64,000 nucleotides of DNA, taken from contig CACBXG010000004.1 in assembly GCA_902543145.1 (NCBI GenBank), positions 1 through 64,000 on the forward strand, written 5' to 3'. The stretch's first letter is position 1; every line of letters starts with the position of its first letter. The position numbers were made by a program, and so were the translations under genes. The notes below the pieces were generated by a model, which saw only the letters and a program-made list of their open reading frames with translations, was not told the DNA's origin and searched no databases. This DNA comes from an uncultured SAR116 cluster alpha proteobacterium. Lineage in GTDB: Bacteria > Pseudomonadota > Alphaproteobacteria > Puniceispirillales > Marisalimonadaceae. Positions 16,203-25,210 of this stretch are shown piece by piece.

Positions 16203-16231
16203 GTAATACAAAATGACAAAAATTATTTCAA
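16203..16231 (-). promoter_or_regulatory. Candidate sigma-70 promoter for tRNA-Ser
   Basis: On the minus strand TTGAAA (16226-16231) and TATTAC (16203-16208) are separated by exactly 17 bases, a good -35/-10 pair. The expected start is around 16196, about 45 bases before the mature tRNA 5' end. Identified by eye only. Confidence 0.4.
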
Positions 16232-16298
16232 GTTTTATTAATGTATTATAGAAAATAAAATTTTTTATGATAAATATAGATTCATTTAGAGGTAATGC

Positions 16299-17243
16299 AT
16301 GGATCTAATATCTGGAATGAGAGTTTTTGTTTCTATAGCCGATAATGGTTCACTTGCAAAAGCTGGTAGAGAGTTAGATTTATCTCCTTCTGTGGTTTCA
16401 AAACATATTTCTGCATTAGAAGACAGATTAGGAGCAAGATTACTTTATAGAACCACAAGATCTGTATCACTTACCGAGGTTGGTCTAGCTTATCTTGATA
16501 GAGCTAGAAGAATTATTGGTGATGTAGATGAAGCTGAAGCAGCTGTTTCAAGTGCTACCAATGCACCAAGAGGGCATCTTCGTATCACTGCTCCAGGAAC
16601 ATTTTCTTATAGGCATATAGCTCCACATCTTCCCTTATTTAGAGAACGCTTTCCTGAGGTAGAAATAGAAATGATTATTTCGGATGAGGTTGTTGACTTA
16701 GTTGATAATAATATTGATTTGGGTATCAGAATTGCAATCATGAAGGACTCATCACTTATTGCAAGAAAACTGGCTCCAAATCCAAGAACTTTGTTTGCTT
16801 CTCCAGAATATATAAAAAAACATGGAAAACCAATTCATCCAGACGACATATTAAACCATGATATTATTTCATTTAGGAGTGGAAGTCCTTATAATGAATG
16901 GCATTTTTTAGTAGACGGTAAAATCAAATTGATACACGCAAAAGGAAAGTTACAGTTCAATCACGGTGATGCAATTCTTAGGTCAGCAATTAATGGTGGT
17001 GGATTAGCAATGTTATCTAGATTTGTTGTTGGAAGACACTTAGCTGCAGGCACATTAGTATCAATATTAGATGAATACGTGCAAGAGGATGTTCCAATCT
17101 ATGCTGTTTACCCAAGTGGAAAACATTTATCTCCTAAAGTAAGGGCTTTTTTAGATTTTTTAATAGAAATTTATGGACCTATACCTTATTGGGATGAAGC
17201 TGGTGATCATACTTCAGATGCAGCAAAGCGTACTATAATTTAA
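16299..17243 (+). CDS. LysR-family transcriptional regulator
   Basis: A 314-residue regulator. A winged helix-turn-helix occupies residues 1-60 (MRVFVSIADNGSLAKAGREL, SPSVVSKHISALEDRLG), followed by a linker helix and a periplasmic-binding-like effector domain (about 90-295). Close in style to the CrgA/DmlR-type LysR group that often controls oxidoreductase or aromatic-acid genes. The RBS AGAGGT lies 6 bases before the ATG. It is the first gene right of the island and the next gene is convergent one base away, so its target is not obvious from context. Confidence 0.9.
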   Translation: MDLISGMRVFVSIADNGSLAKAGRELDLSPSVVSKHISALEDRLGARLLYRTTRSVSLTEVGLAYLDRARRIIGDVDEAEAAVSSATNAPRGHLRITAPGTFSYRHIAPHLPLFRERFPEVEIEMIISDEVVDLVDNNIDLGIRIAIMKDSSLIARKLAPNPRTLFASPEYIKKHGKPIHPDDILNHDIISFRSGSPYNEWHFLVDGKIKLIHAKGKLQFNHGDAILRSAINGGGLAMLSRFVVGRHLAAGTLVSILDEYVQEDVPIYAVYPSGKHLSPKVRAFLDFLIEIYGPIPYWDEAGDHTSDAAKRTII

Positions 17244-17244
17244 T

Positions 17245-18429
17245 CTAAACATTCTGACCTGCAACATAGCCACTTGACCAGGCCCATTGAAAATTATGTC
17301 CTCCTAAATGTCCAGTGACATCAACAACTTCTCCGATGAAATATAATCCTGAGTATTTTTTACATTCCATTGTTGCTGAATTAATTTCATTTGTGTCTAT
17401 ACCACCTAATGTAACTTCTGCAGTTCTGTAACCTTCAGTGCCAGTTGGCAAAACATTTAATTTATTTATAAAATTAGAAATTTTGTTTAGTGTGCTATTC
17501 GATGCTTCTCCTATTTTTTGGTTTGTATTCAATAAACTAGTAATAGCCATTGCTAATTTATTTGGAAGAAAATCTGATAAAACATTTGAAATGTTTTGTT
17601 TTGGTGTTTTCATTCTTCTTTCTTTTAAAGTTTTGTCCATTGAATTTAATGGTAATAGGTTTACTTCAATACTCCTATCAGGTTTCCAGTAAGAAGAAAT
17701 TTGTAAAATTGAAGGTCCACTAATACCCCTGTGGGTAAAGATTAAACCTTCATTAAAAATTGTTTTATTGATTTTAACTGAAGCTTCAATTGAAACACCT
17801 GCTAGTGATTTGCAAAACTCTAATATATCGTCCTTAAAAGTTAATGGGACAAGAGCAGGATAGAGGTTAGTAACTTTTAAGTTAAACTGATTAGCAATCT
17901 TATATCCATAATCAGAAGCTCCTATTTTGGGTATTGACAATCCACCTGTAGCGATAACAAGAGATGAGCATATGAATTTCCCTTTGTTTTCTGTTTCTAA
18001 TATATATAAATTTTCTTCGCGAATTACTGATTTGATTTCTGTATTTAAACTAATCTCAACTTTTTGAATTTCACATTCAGTAATTAACATTCCAATAATA
18101 TCTTTTGCAGAATGATCACAAAAAAGTTGACCAAATTTTTTTTCATGAAATTTAATTTTATGTTTTTTTACTAAATCTATGAAATCATTTTGCGTATATT
18201 TTGAAAAAGCAGATTTACAAAAATGTTTGTTGTTTGATAAGAAATTTTCACTATTGCTGTATAAATTTGTGAAATTGCATCTTCCTCCTCCAGAAATTCT
18301 AATTTTTTCTGCAATCTTGGAGGAATGTTCTATTATGAGGACCTTTTTATTTCTTTTTCCGGCTTCGATTGCACACATTAGACCAGCTGCACCTGCTCCA
18401 ATTACAATAACCTCAAAATTTCTATTCAT
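17245..18429 (-). CDS. BaiN/HI0933-type FAD-dependent oxidoreductase
   Basis: A 394-residue flavoprotein. The N-terminal Rossmann motif GAGAAGLMCAIEAGKR (about 12-27) binds FAD, ISGGGRCNFTN (about 46-56) is the signature of the HI0933/YhiN/BaiN family, and a C-terminal FAD segment reads GEVVDVTGHLGGHNFQWAW. Family members are NAD(P)H-linked flavin reductases of poorly known substrate. Divergent from the DEAD-box helicase, convergent with LysR. Confidence 0.88.
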   Translation of the reverse strand: MNRNFEVIVIGAGAAGLMCAIEAGKRNKKVLIIEHSSKIAEKIRISGGGRCNFTNLYSNSENFLSNNKHFCKSAFSKYTQNDFIDLVKKHKIKFHEKKFGQLFCDHSAKDIIGMLITECEIQKVEISLNTEIKSVIREENLYILETENKGKFICSSLVIATGGLSIPKIGASDYGYKIANQFNLKVTNLYPALVPLTFKDDILEFCKSLAGVSIEASVKINKTIFNEGLIFTHRGISGPSILQISSYWKPDRSIEVNLLPLNSMDKTLKERRMKTPKQNISNVLSDFLPNKLAMAITSLLNTNQKIGEASNSTLNKISNFINKLNVLPTGTEGYRTAEVTLGGIDTNEINSATMECKKYSGLYFIGEVVDVTGHLGGHNFQWAWSSGYVAGQNV

Positions 18430-18587
18430 TCTAAATTATTTCTTTATTATTTATTTTAATTGCTAACATAAATAAAGTTTCTAATGCTTTACTTTATTGA
18501 TATTGAAGACTAAAACAACTAACTAGTTAATTTTAAAGAAATATAGAATGTATTTCTTACAATGTCTCTTAATTCTGAAAGTTTATC

Positions 18588-20444
18588 ATGTTGAAAAATT
18601 CTGGAATTCCTGATGCTATAGCCGAAGCCATGACTCAAAGAGGTTATGAAAAATTAACGCCTGTTCAAGAAGAAATTATAAAAAAAAATTATTCAGGATT
18701 AGATTTATTAGTTTCTGCACAAACTGGATCAGGTAAAACAATAGCCTTTGGTTTTTCAATAGTAGAAAACATACTTGGTAAAGATACTTATTTTAAAAAA
18801 TCAAAACTACCTCAAGCACTTATTATTGTTCCTACTCGAGAATTAGCTTTGCAAGTTAAAAATGAATTAACTTGGTTCCTGGAAAGTTGTAATGCAAAGA
18901 TTATTTCTTGTGTTGGAGGAATGGATATACGTGCTGAAAAAAGAAACTTAGAGATGAAGCCTAACATTGTTGTAGGCACTCCTGGAAGATTAAGAGATCA
19001 TATAGAAGGTCAAAAATTAAAATTACAGGATATTAAAACTGTTGTTCTTGACGAAGCTGATGAGATGTTAGACATGGGTTTCAAAGAAGATTTAGAAGCT
19101 ATTTTGGATACAACACCTGAAAAAAAACAGACTTTAATGTTTTCAGCAACTGTTCCAAAACCCATTGCTAAACTTGCAAAAGATTATCAAAAAGATGCTG
19201 TTAGAATAACTATTGGTAAATCTAATGCACAACATGTTGATATTGAATATAAAGCATTCAAAATTGTATCAAGTGATCAAGAAAATGCTATTATTAATAC
19301 TCTTCGATATTACGAAGCTACAAATTCTATAATTTTTTGTGCTACTAGAATGGCTGTAAATCATATGACTAGTCGTTTAACAAACAGAGGTATTTCTGCA
19401 GTAGCTCTTTCAGGTGAATTAAGCCAAAACGAAAGAAATATGGCCTTACAAGCAATGAGATCTTCAAAAGCAAGGGTGTGTGTTGCTACAGATGTAGCAG
19501 CTAGGGGACTGGATTTACCAAATCTTGATTTAGTCATTCATGCGGATATACCAAGAACGTCAGATACATTACTTCATAGAAGTGGAAGAACAGGAAGAGC
19601 TGGAAGAAAAGGTGTTTGTGTAATTCTTGTACCTCAAAACAGAAATAGAACTGCTGAACGTTTATTTGGTCAAGCAAATATAAAGCCTCATTGGACTTTG
19701 CCTCCTACTAGAGAAGAAATTTTAATTGAAGATAAAAAAAGAATTCTAGAAAATAAAATTTTTGAAGATCCAATAGAAGCAGAAGAGCAAGATTTTGTAG
19801 ACGAATTAATTTTAAAAAACACAATTAATCAGCTTGCAGTTGCCTACTACAGACTAGTTAGCAAGGATTTATCTGTTCCAGAAGATTTAAAAAATCCTTC
19901 CGATAAAAGAGATAAAAACTTACAAAATTCTTCTTTTACTAAAAGTGTATGGTTTGAGTTGTCGGTTGGGCGAGATGATACAGCTGAACCAAGATGGTTA
20001 GTAGCAATGCTCTGTAAAGCTGGAAATCTCTCAAAAAGAGATATTGGTTCTATTAAAATACAAACAAAAGTCACTTATGTTGAAATTTCAGAACAAACCT
20101 CTAATTCATTGCTTAAGTTTGTAAATGATAAAAAGCCAATAGAACGACATATTATGGTAAAATTATTAAAAAAGCCGCCAAAACTTGATAGAGCAACATT
20201 TCAACCAACACAAAATAAAAAAAGAAGAAGTTCAAAATTATTTTTAAAAGATAACGATGAAGAGGGATTGAATAAACCTAAAAATATTGATTTCAAAGGT
20301 AAAAGAAAATCTGATAGGTGGAAAAAAATAGAAAAAAGATCCAAGCCTGGGAGTGATACTTCTAAACTAAGCAAGGATAAAAAAAATAATAAAAGATCCA
20401 AAAAAATTAGAGTTAAGAACAAAAAATCAAAAATGTCAGATTGA
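18588..20444 (+). CDS. DEAD-box RNA helicase with DbpA RNA-binding domain
   Basis: A 618-residue ATP-dependent RNA helicase. Motifs: the Q-motif region (GYEKLTPVQEE, about 20-30), AQTGSGKT (about 44-51), PTRELA, GTPGR, the Walker B DEAD near 155, SAT, ARGLD and HRSGRTGRAGR. Residues about 455-510 (WFELSVGRDDTAEPRWLVAMLC) match the DbpA/CsdA C-terminal RNA-binding fold that recognises structured rRNA. A long Lys/Arg/Ser tail (about 530-618) is probably disordered and RNA-binding. A role in ribosome assembly or cold adaptation is inferred. The 3' end overlaps the convergent EamA gene by 9 bp. No strong RBS is visible before the ATG at 18588. Confidence 0.92.
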   Translation: MLKNSGIPDAIAEAMTQRGYEKLTPVQEEIIKKNYSGLDLLVSAQTGSGKTIAFGFSIVENILGKDTYFKKSKLPQALIIVPTRELALQVKNELTWFLESCNAKIISCVGGMDIRAEKRNLEMKPNIVVGTPGRLRDHIEGQKLKLQDIKTVVLDEADEMLDMGFKEDLEAILDTTPEKKQTLMFSATVPKPIAKLAKDYQKDAVRITIGKSNAQHVDIEYKAFKIVSSDQENAIINTLRYYEATNSIIFCATRMAVNHMTSRLTNRGISAVALSGELSQNERNMALQAMRSSKARVCVATDVAARGLDLPNLDLVIHADIPRTSDTLLHRSGRTGRAGRKGVCVILVPQNRNRTAERLFGQANIKPHWTLPPTREEILIEDKKRILENKIFEDPIEAEEQDFVDELILKNTINQLAVAYYRLVSKDLSVPEDLKNPSDKRDKNLQNSSFTKSVWFELSVGRDDTAEPRWLVAMLCKAGNLSKRDIGSIKIQTKVTYVEISEQTSNSLLKFVNDKKPIERHIMVKLLKKPPKLDRATFQPTQNKKRRSSKLFLKDNDEEGLNKPKNIDFKGKRKSDRWKKIEKRSKPGSDTSKLSKDKKNNKRSKKIRVKNKKSKMSD

Positions 20445-21338
20445 TTTTGACTCCCTTTTATTTATTAGATAGATGCCAAGACAAGTAAAAAATAAAGATA
20501 AGTAAATTTGTTCATTTATTGGATCATCCATAATTAACCACCCAAATAACACGCCAAATATTGGTGTTAAAAATGCAAACGAACTAGTGCTACTTGCAGA
20601 GTATCTTGACATTATCCATAACCATCCAATAAACCCCATACACATAATTACAATTACTTGAAAAGAAAAAATTAATATTAAATCTAGATTGATATTTCTA
20701 ACGTAATCATTTAACTGCATTGATAAAGGTAATAAAATAATTCCAGAAACAACTAGTTGATATAATAGTTGTGTTTCAGGTGTCGCGTTTGAAAGACGCG
20801 TGGTTTTCAGCATTATCGCTATTGTTGCCCAGCATAGACTTGCCAGTAATGAATATGCATCTCCATAGAATTGTGATGCATCATAACCAGTAGTTGGTTC
20901 ATAAACAGCTAGAAATAATCCTACTAATGCAATTATTAAACCTAATATTTTATTTAAATTGAGTTTATCATTTTCTATTAAAAAATGTGCAGCTAAAGTA
21001 AGCCACACAGGCATTGTATAAAAAATTAATGATACGCGTGTGACTGTTGAGTAGTCTAAGGCTGTAAACAAAAATATAAACTCTATTGCAAATAATATCC
21101 CTGCAATAATGCCAGGTATTAAACTACCGTTATTAATGATAATTTTCTTTTTTAAAATGTAGCAATAAATTAAAATTGGAAAGATTGCAAAAGTGGATCG
21201 TAAGGCTACCTGAAAAACTGGATGCATACCTTCGTTAACTAACTTAACCATAACTTGGTTTAAGCCCAATAAAATTGAAAATATTATTAAAAAAGATGCA
21301 GCTAGAAAATCAACTGGTCTATTTTTTATATTATTCAT
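20436..21338 (-). CDS. EamA/DMT-family transporter
   Basis: A 300-residue membrane protein of about ten hydrophobic helices arranged as two EamA repeats (roughly 10-145 and 155-295), the layout of drug/metabolite transporters that mostly export small metabolites. Substrate cannot be told from sequence. It lies 11 bp downstream of an SDR gene on the same strand, so the two probably form an operon. Confidence 0.88.
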   Translation of the reverse strand: MNNIKNRPVDFLAASFLIIFSILLGLNQVMVKLVNEGMHPVFQVALRSTFAIFPILIYCYILKKKIIINNGSLIPGIIAGILFAIEFIFLFTALDYSTVTRVSLIFYTMPVWLTLAAHFLIENDKLNLNKILGLIIALVGLFLAVYEPTTGYDASQFYGDAYSLLASLCWATIAIMLKTTRLSNATPETQLLYQLVVSGIILLPLSMQLNDYVRNINLDLILIFSFQVIVIMCMGFIGWLWIMSRYSASSTSSFAFLTPIFGVLFGWLIMDDPINEQIYLSLFFTCLGIYLINKRESKSI

Positions 21339-21349
21339 TGTTTAATATT

Positions 21350-22096
21350 TTACGGAAAATAACTTCCACCATTAACATGAATTGTTTGTCCAGTTATAAA
21401 ATCAGAATTAGGTCCACATAAATTAGAAATCATAGTAGCTACTTCAATAGGATAACCTTTTCTTCCAATAGGAGGGTTTGAATGAGACGGATGGACTAAA
21501 CTTCTTCCTGCAGATGCGCCTCTAACGGTATCGATTAATCCTGGCACAACTGTATTAACAGTAATACCTGTCTCAGCATATTCCATTGCTAACGCTCTAG
21601 AAAAACCAACCACTGCTGATTTTGATGTTATAACATGGGCTCTACCAATTGCACTTATATGTGCTGATAATCCTCCAAGATTTACAATTCTTCCCCAATT
21701 ATTTTTTTTCATTTCTGGGATTACTGCCTTACAAGTATGAAATAATGTGTCTAAATTAATAGATAATACAAACCTCCATTGATCAAATGACATATCGTCA
21801 AATTTGTTAAACTCTCGTTGTGATGCATTATTTACTAAAATTGAAACATTGCCTAATTTTGATCCAGCATCTATAAGATGACGTGATGTATCTTCCTTTG
21901 TTAAGTCACCAATGTAAATATCAGCATTTACTCCATTTTTTTTAACAATTTCTAATGTTTCCATAGCACCCTCTTTGTCAGAGTTTGCGTGGACTAAAAC
22001 ATTAAAGCCTAACTTCGAAAGACTATCACAAGTTGCTCTGCCAATATTTTTAGCAGCACCAGTGACTATAGCAACTTTTCCTTTATTTTCTGACAT
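21350..22096 (-). CDS. SDR-family oxidoreductase lacking the catalytic Tyr
   Basis: A 248-residue classical-length SDR with NAD(P) motif TGAAKNIG (12-19), NNAS (89-92) and a C-terminal NGGSYFP. At the active site the usual Tyr-x-x-x-Lys reads VITSK (155-159): Lys159 is kept but Tyr is replaced by Val155. Ser144 is present. The enzyme is thus either a non-standard reductase/dehydratase-like SDR or uses another residue. It is divergent from the thiamine-diphosphate operon, whose SDR is also atypical, and upstream of an EamA exporter. Confidence 0.85.
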   Translation of the reverse strand: MSENKGKVAIVTGAAKNIGRATCDSLSKLGFNVLVHANSDKEGAMETLEIVKKNGVNADIYIGDLTKEDTSRHLIDAGSKLGNVSILVNNASQREFNKFDDMSFDQWRFVLSINLDTLFHTCKAVIPEMKKNNWGRIVNLGGLSAHISAIGRAHVITSKSAVVGFSRALAMEYAETGITVNTVVPGLIDTVRGASAGRSLVHPSHSNPPIGRKGYPIEVATMISNLCGPNSDFITGQTIHVNGGSYFP

Positions 22097-22251
22097 TTAA
22101 AATTATTCCCTATAAGTAAATTGTTAAAATGATTTCTAAAAATTCTACGAAAAAATAGTTACATAATTTTACATACTACACTAATGTATAAACTTGAATT
22201 TTTTTAATTACAATTTAACATTATTCTCATTACAAACAAACGGATTAAACT

Positions 22252-22779
22252 ATGGAGGGTGCGATTAAAGACTGGCGTAATGATATTTATAAAGTTTTCA
22301 AGGAATTAGATATTACAATGGTTTCTCATGTTCCTGATGCTGGACATACACCTCTAATAAATCTCTGTGAAAAAGATAATGAAATTGATGTTGTAACACT
22401 TACAACTGAACAAGATGGAGTTGGTTTGTCTTGTGGCGCATTTGCTGGAGGTAGAAAAAGCGCACTGCTAATGCAGTCAAGTGGTGTAGGCAATTGTATA
22501 AATGCACTTGCTTTACCAAATATTTGTAGAATCCCATTCTTAACTTTAGTTTCTATGAGAGGTGAATGGGGAGAATTTGTTCCATGGCAAGTTCCAATGG
22601 GATTAGGAACACCAAAAGTTTTGGAAGCAATGGACGTTAAAGTTTTTAGAGCTGATTATAAAGAAGAAGTCGGGTCAACAGTAGACGCTGCTGCAAGATT
22701 TGCATTTAATACCAATCGTTCTGCAGCAGTTTTGTTATCTCAAAAAATGATTGGCGCAAAACAATTTAAAAATGGATAA
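22252..22779 (+). CDS. Thiamine-diphosphate decarboxylase, alpha (PYR) subunit
   Basis: A 175-residue protein matching the N-terminal pyrimidine-binding domain of ThDP enzymes of the sulfopyruvate/phosphonopyruvate decarboxylase group. The activating Glu is present (TEQDGVG, Glu53), with SHVPDAGHTPL near the start and the QSSGVGN stretch. The cofactor diphosphate domain is on the next gene, 5 bp downstream, so the enzyme is split into two subunits as in ComDE. The substrate is probably a 2-oxo acid such as sulfopyruvate, but it cannot be fixed by sequence alone. First gene of a four-gene operon. Confidence 0.82.
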   Translation: MEGAIKDWRNDIYKVFKELDITMVSHVPDAGHTPLINLCEKDNEIDVVTLTTEQDGVGLSCGAFAGGRKSALLMQSSGVGNCINALALPNICRIPFLTLVSMRGEWGEFVPWQVPMGLGTPKVLEAMDVKVFRADYKEEVGSTVDAAARFAFNTNRSAAVLLSQKMIGAKQFKNG

Positions 22780-22784
22780 ATATT

Positions 22785-23354
22785 ATGATTGAAAGAAGAC
22801 CTTTTGTTCAAAAAATTTTAAAAAATAGACAATCAAACCTTAGAGTTGTTAGCGGTCTAGGAACTTCAACATGGGATTTAATGTCTGGCGGGGATGATAA
22901 AGCGAATTTTGGTTTTATTGGAGCAATGGGGCAGGCAATACCTTTTGCATTAGGGTTAGCTATGGCACAGCCAGATTTGAGAATTCTTTTGTTTACCGGA
23001 GACGGAGATACTCTAATGAGCCTTGGTTCAATTGCTACAGTCGCAAATCATCCAGTCACGAACCTTACTATTGTGGTTATGGACAATGAATCTTATGTTG
23101 AAACAGGAAGTCAACCTACCGCAACTGCTGGAAAAACAGATCTTGAAATCGTGGCTAAAGGATCAGGGATCTCTAACTCTTATACAATAAAAAATGAAAA
23201 AGATTATGATAGGCTAATAAAAACTATTTATGAAGAAGAAGGTCCTTCACTTGTTGTTGCAAAATGTAAAGCAAAGGCAACACCTTTGGTTTTCCCACAT
23301 TCATTTGATGGATCGGTTTCAATAAATAGATTTATGAGCACTTTTAAATCATAA
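22785..23354 (+). CDS. Thiamine-diphosphate decarboxylase, beta (PP) subunit
   Basis: A 189-residue protein carrying the ThDP/Mg2+ signature from GDG (72-74) to Asn101 (VVMDN), a 30-residue motif of classical spacing, plus GAMGQAIPFALGLAMA. It forms the C-terminal half of the decarboxylase begun by the preceding gene. Its last base is shared with the start of the Gfo/Idh/MocA gene (TAATG), so translation is coupled. Sulfopyruvate-decarboxylase beta subunits are the nearest family I recognise. Confidence 0.82.
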   Translation: MIERRPFVQKILKNRQSNLRVVSGLGTSTWDLMSGGDDKANFGFIGAMGQAIPFALGLAMAQPDLRILLFTGDGDTLMSLGSIATVANHPVTNLTIVVMDNESYVETGSQPTATAGKTDLEIVAKGSGISNSYTIKNEKDYDRLIKTIYEEEGPSLVVAKCKAKATPLVFPHSFDGSVSINRFMSTFKS

Positions 23355-24397
23355 TGCAAAATAATCAAATGATTAATCTTGCCATTATGGGCATAGGAAC
23401 TATTGGTAAGCGCCATTTAATGGCTATCAATACAATAGATAATGTGAAGCTATGTGGAATAGTTGACTTAACTGAAGACGCAAGATCATTTTGTAATTAT
23501 AATAAATTATCAATATTTGATGATCTTAATGAATTAAAAAAATCTACTAAAGTAGATGGTGTTATTATTTCTACACCTACTATTATGCACCATGAAAATG
23601 CAATTTCAGCGCTGAATTTAGGATTAGACGTTTTGATTGAAAAACCTATTTCAGCCACATCATCTAAAGCGGAGCAAATTGAAAAAATTGCACAAATAAA
23701 TAATTGTTCAGTTTTAGTTGGTCATCAAAGAAGATTTAATCCAACAGTGTTAAAAACAAAAGAAATTATTCATGAAAAAAGAATTGGAAAAGTTATTGGG
23801 CTATCTGGAATTTGGGCGCTAAGAAAAGATGAAGAATATTTTTTACCTGAATGGAGAAAAAAAATTAGCGCTGGTCCTGTAATAACTAATCTTATTCACG
23901 ATATTGATTATCTAAGATTTATATTTGGAGAAATTACAGATGTTTCGGCATTCTCATCAAATAATATAAATAATTTTGAAAAAGAAGATATTATTTCTGC
24001 AAATTTGAGATTTGAACAAGGACTTATAGGTAATTTTTTAATAAGTGATAGTGGTACTTCTCCTTGGTCTTGGGAGACTGGGACGGGCGAAAATATAAAT
24101 TTACCTCATCTAAAAGAAAATAATCTAAGAATAGTTGGCACACAAGGTTCATTAGAATTTCCAAATCTTAAGCTCTGGAGTTACAAAAATGAAGGAGATA
24201 ATTGGAAAAGTGAGTTAGAGAGCTTTAATTATGATTTAGATGAAGTCGATCCTTACATTTCCCAAATCAACCATTTCATTGATGTGATTAATAAAAACGT
24301 GGACCCCATTACAAATGCTTCTGATGCGAAAAGAACACTTAAGGTAGCACTTTCAATTCTTGAGTCAGCTAAATTAAATAGTATAGTTAAGATATAA
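23354..24397 (+). CDS. Gfo/Idh/MocA-family NAD(P) oxidoreductase
   Basis: A 347-residue dehydrogenase. The N-terminal Rossmann fold has GIGTIGKRH (about 12-20), and the family hallmark EKPIS (about 96-100) is followed by the catalytic LIHDIDYLR (His-Asp) in the C-terminal domain. Members act on sugars, inositols or their acids. It overlaps the upstream ThDP subunit by one base and is followed by an SDR at 22 bp, so the four genes likely serve one pathway acting on a polyol- or sugar-like substrate and a 2-oxo acid. Confidence 0.88.
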   Translation: MQNNQMINLAIMGIGTIGKRHLMAINTIDNVKLCGIVDLTEDARSFCNYNKLSIFDDLNELKKSTKVDGVIISTPTIMHHENAISALNLGLDVLIEKPISATSSKAEQIEKIAQINNCSVLVGHQRRFNPTVLKTKEIIHEKRIGKVIGLSGIWALRKDEEYFLPEWRKKISAGPVITNLIHDIDYLRFIFGEITDVSAFSSNNINNFEKEDIISANLRFEQGLIGNFLISDSGTSPWSWETGTGENINLPHLKENNLRIVGTQGSLEFPNLKLWSYKNEGDNWKSELESFNYDLDEVDPYISQINHFIDVINKNVDPITNASDAKRTLKVALSILESAKLNSIVKI

Positions 24398-24419
24398 TCA
24401 TAAAATTTGGAGGAATGAC

Positions 24420-25193
24420 ATGTACGATTTAGGCCTAAAAGATAAAGTAATATTAATCACTGGTGGAAGTGATGGTTTGGGTTACGCATCAGCTGAATTA
24501 TTATCATCTGAAGAAGCACATGTTGTAATTTGTGGAAGAAGAGGGGATTATTTAAACGAAAAAGCTAAAATAATTACAGAAAAAACAGGTAATGAAGTTA
24601 TCCCGATTAAAGCAGATGTAAGTATAGCAGAAGATTGTAAAAAACTAGTTGAGGAAACTATCGCTAGGTTTAAGAAAATTGACGTATTAGTAAATAATGC
24701 TGGAGCATCTGCTGCTGCACTTTTTGAGGATGTGACTGATAGAAACTGGGAAGATGATATAAATCTAAAATTAATGTCTACGATAAGAATGTGTCGTTTA
24801 GCAATACATTATATGAAATCAAATAATGGTGGAGTTATAATAAATGCAACAATTGGAGGCGGAAAAGCCCCTAACGCTGGATCATTACCAACTACTGTTA
24901 CTAGAGCTGCTGGTATAAACTTGACAAAATCTCTTGCTAATCAATATGCAAAAGATCAAATAAGAGTTAACACAATATGTATTGGACTAATTAAAAGTGC
25001 TCAATGGGAACGTAGAGCTGGATCAGGAAGTATTGAGGACTTTTATAATGAACTATCAAAAAAAGTTCCTATGGGTATGGTTGGTGAGGAAATTGACTAC
25101 GCCAACCTAGTTGCATTTCTATCTTCTAAAAGAAGTTCATATATTACAGGAACTGCTATAAATTTAGATGGTGGTTTGTGTCCTGTAGTATAG
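24420..25193 (+). CDS. Atypical SDR, catalytic Tyr and Lys replaced
   Basis: A 257-residue SDR with nucleotide-binding GGSDGLG (15-21), NNAG (92-95) and the usual C-terminal LDGG. The YxxxK pair is missing: Thr158 and Arg162 stand at the Tyr and Lys positions (TTVTRAA), and the Ser region reads NATIGGG. The fold is intact but chemistry must differ from standard SDR reductases. The RBS GGAGG is seven bases upstream. It is the last gene of the ThDP/Gfo operon, convergent with the next gene. Confidence 0.85.
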   Translation: MYDLGLKDKVILITGGSDGLGYASAELLSSEEAHVVICGRRGDYLNEKAKIITEKTGNEVIPIKADVSIAEDCKKLVEETIARFKKIDVLVNNAGASAAALFEDVTDRNWEDDINLKLMSTIRMCRLAIHYMKSNNGGVIINATIGGGKAPNAGSLPTTVTRAAGINLTKSLANQYAKDQIRVNTICIGLIKSAQWERRAGSGSIEDFYNELSKKVPMGMVGEEIDYANLVAFLSSKRSSYITGTAINLDGGLCPVV

Positions 25194-25210
25194 ATTTAAA
25201 AGACAGACAA

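Noticed and set aside
16059-16241. A 60-codon open frame reading through the tRNA-Ser region
   Set aside because: It is the reverse complement of the tRNA gene, a well-known type of spurious ORF, and its start lies in the tRNA CCA.
18179-18466. 95-codon plus-strand open frame
   Set aside because: It lies antisense inside the well-supported flavoprotein gene and has no RBS or family features.
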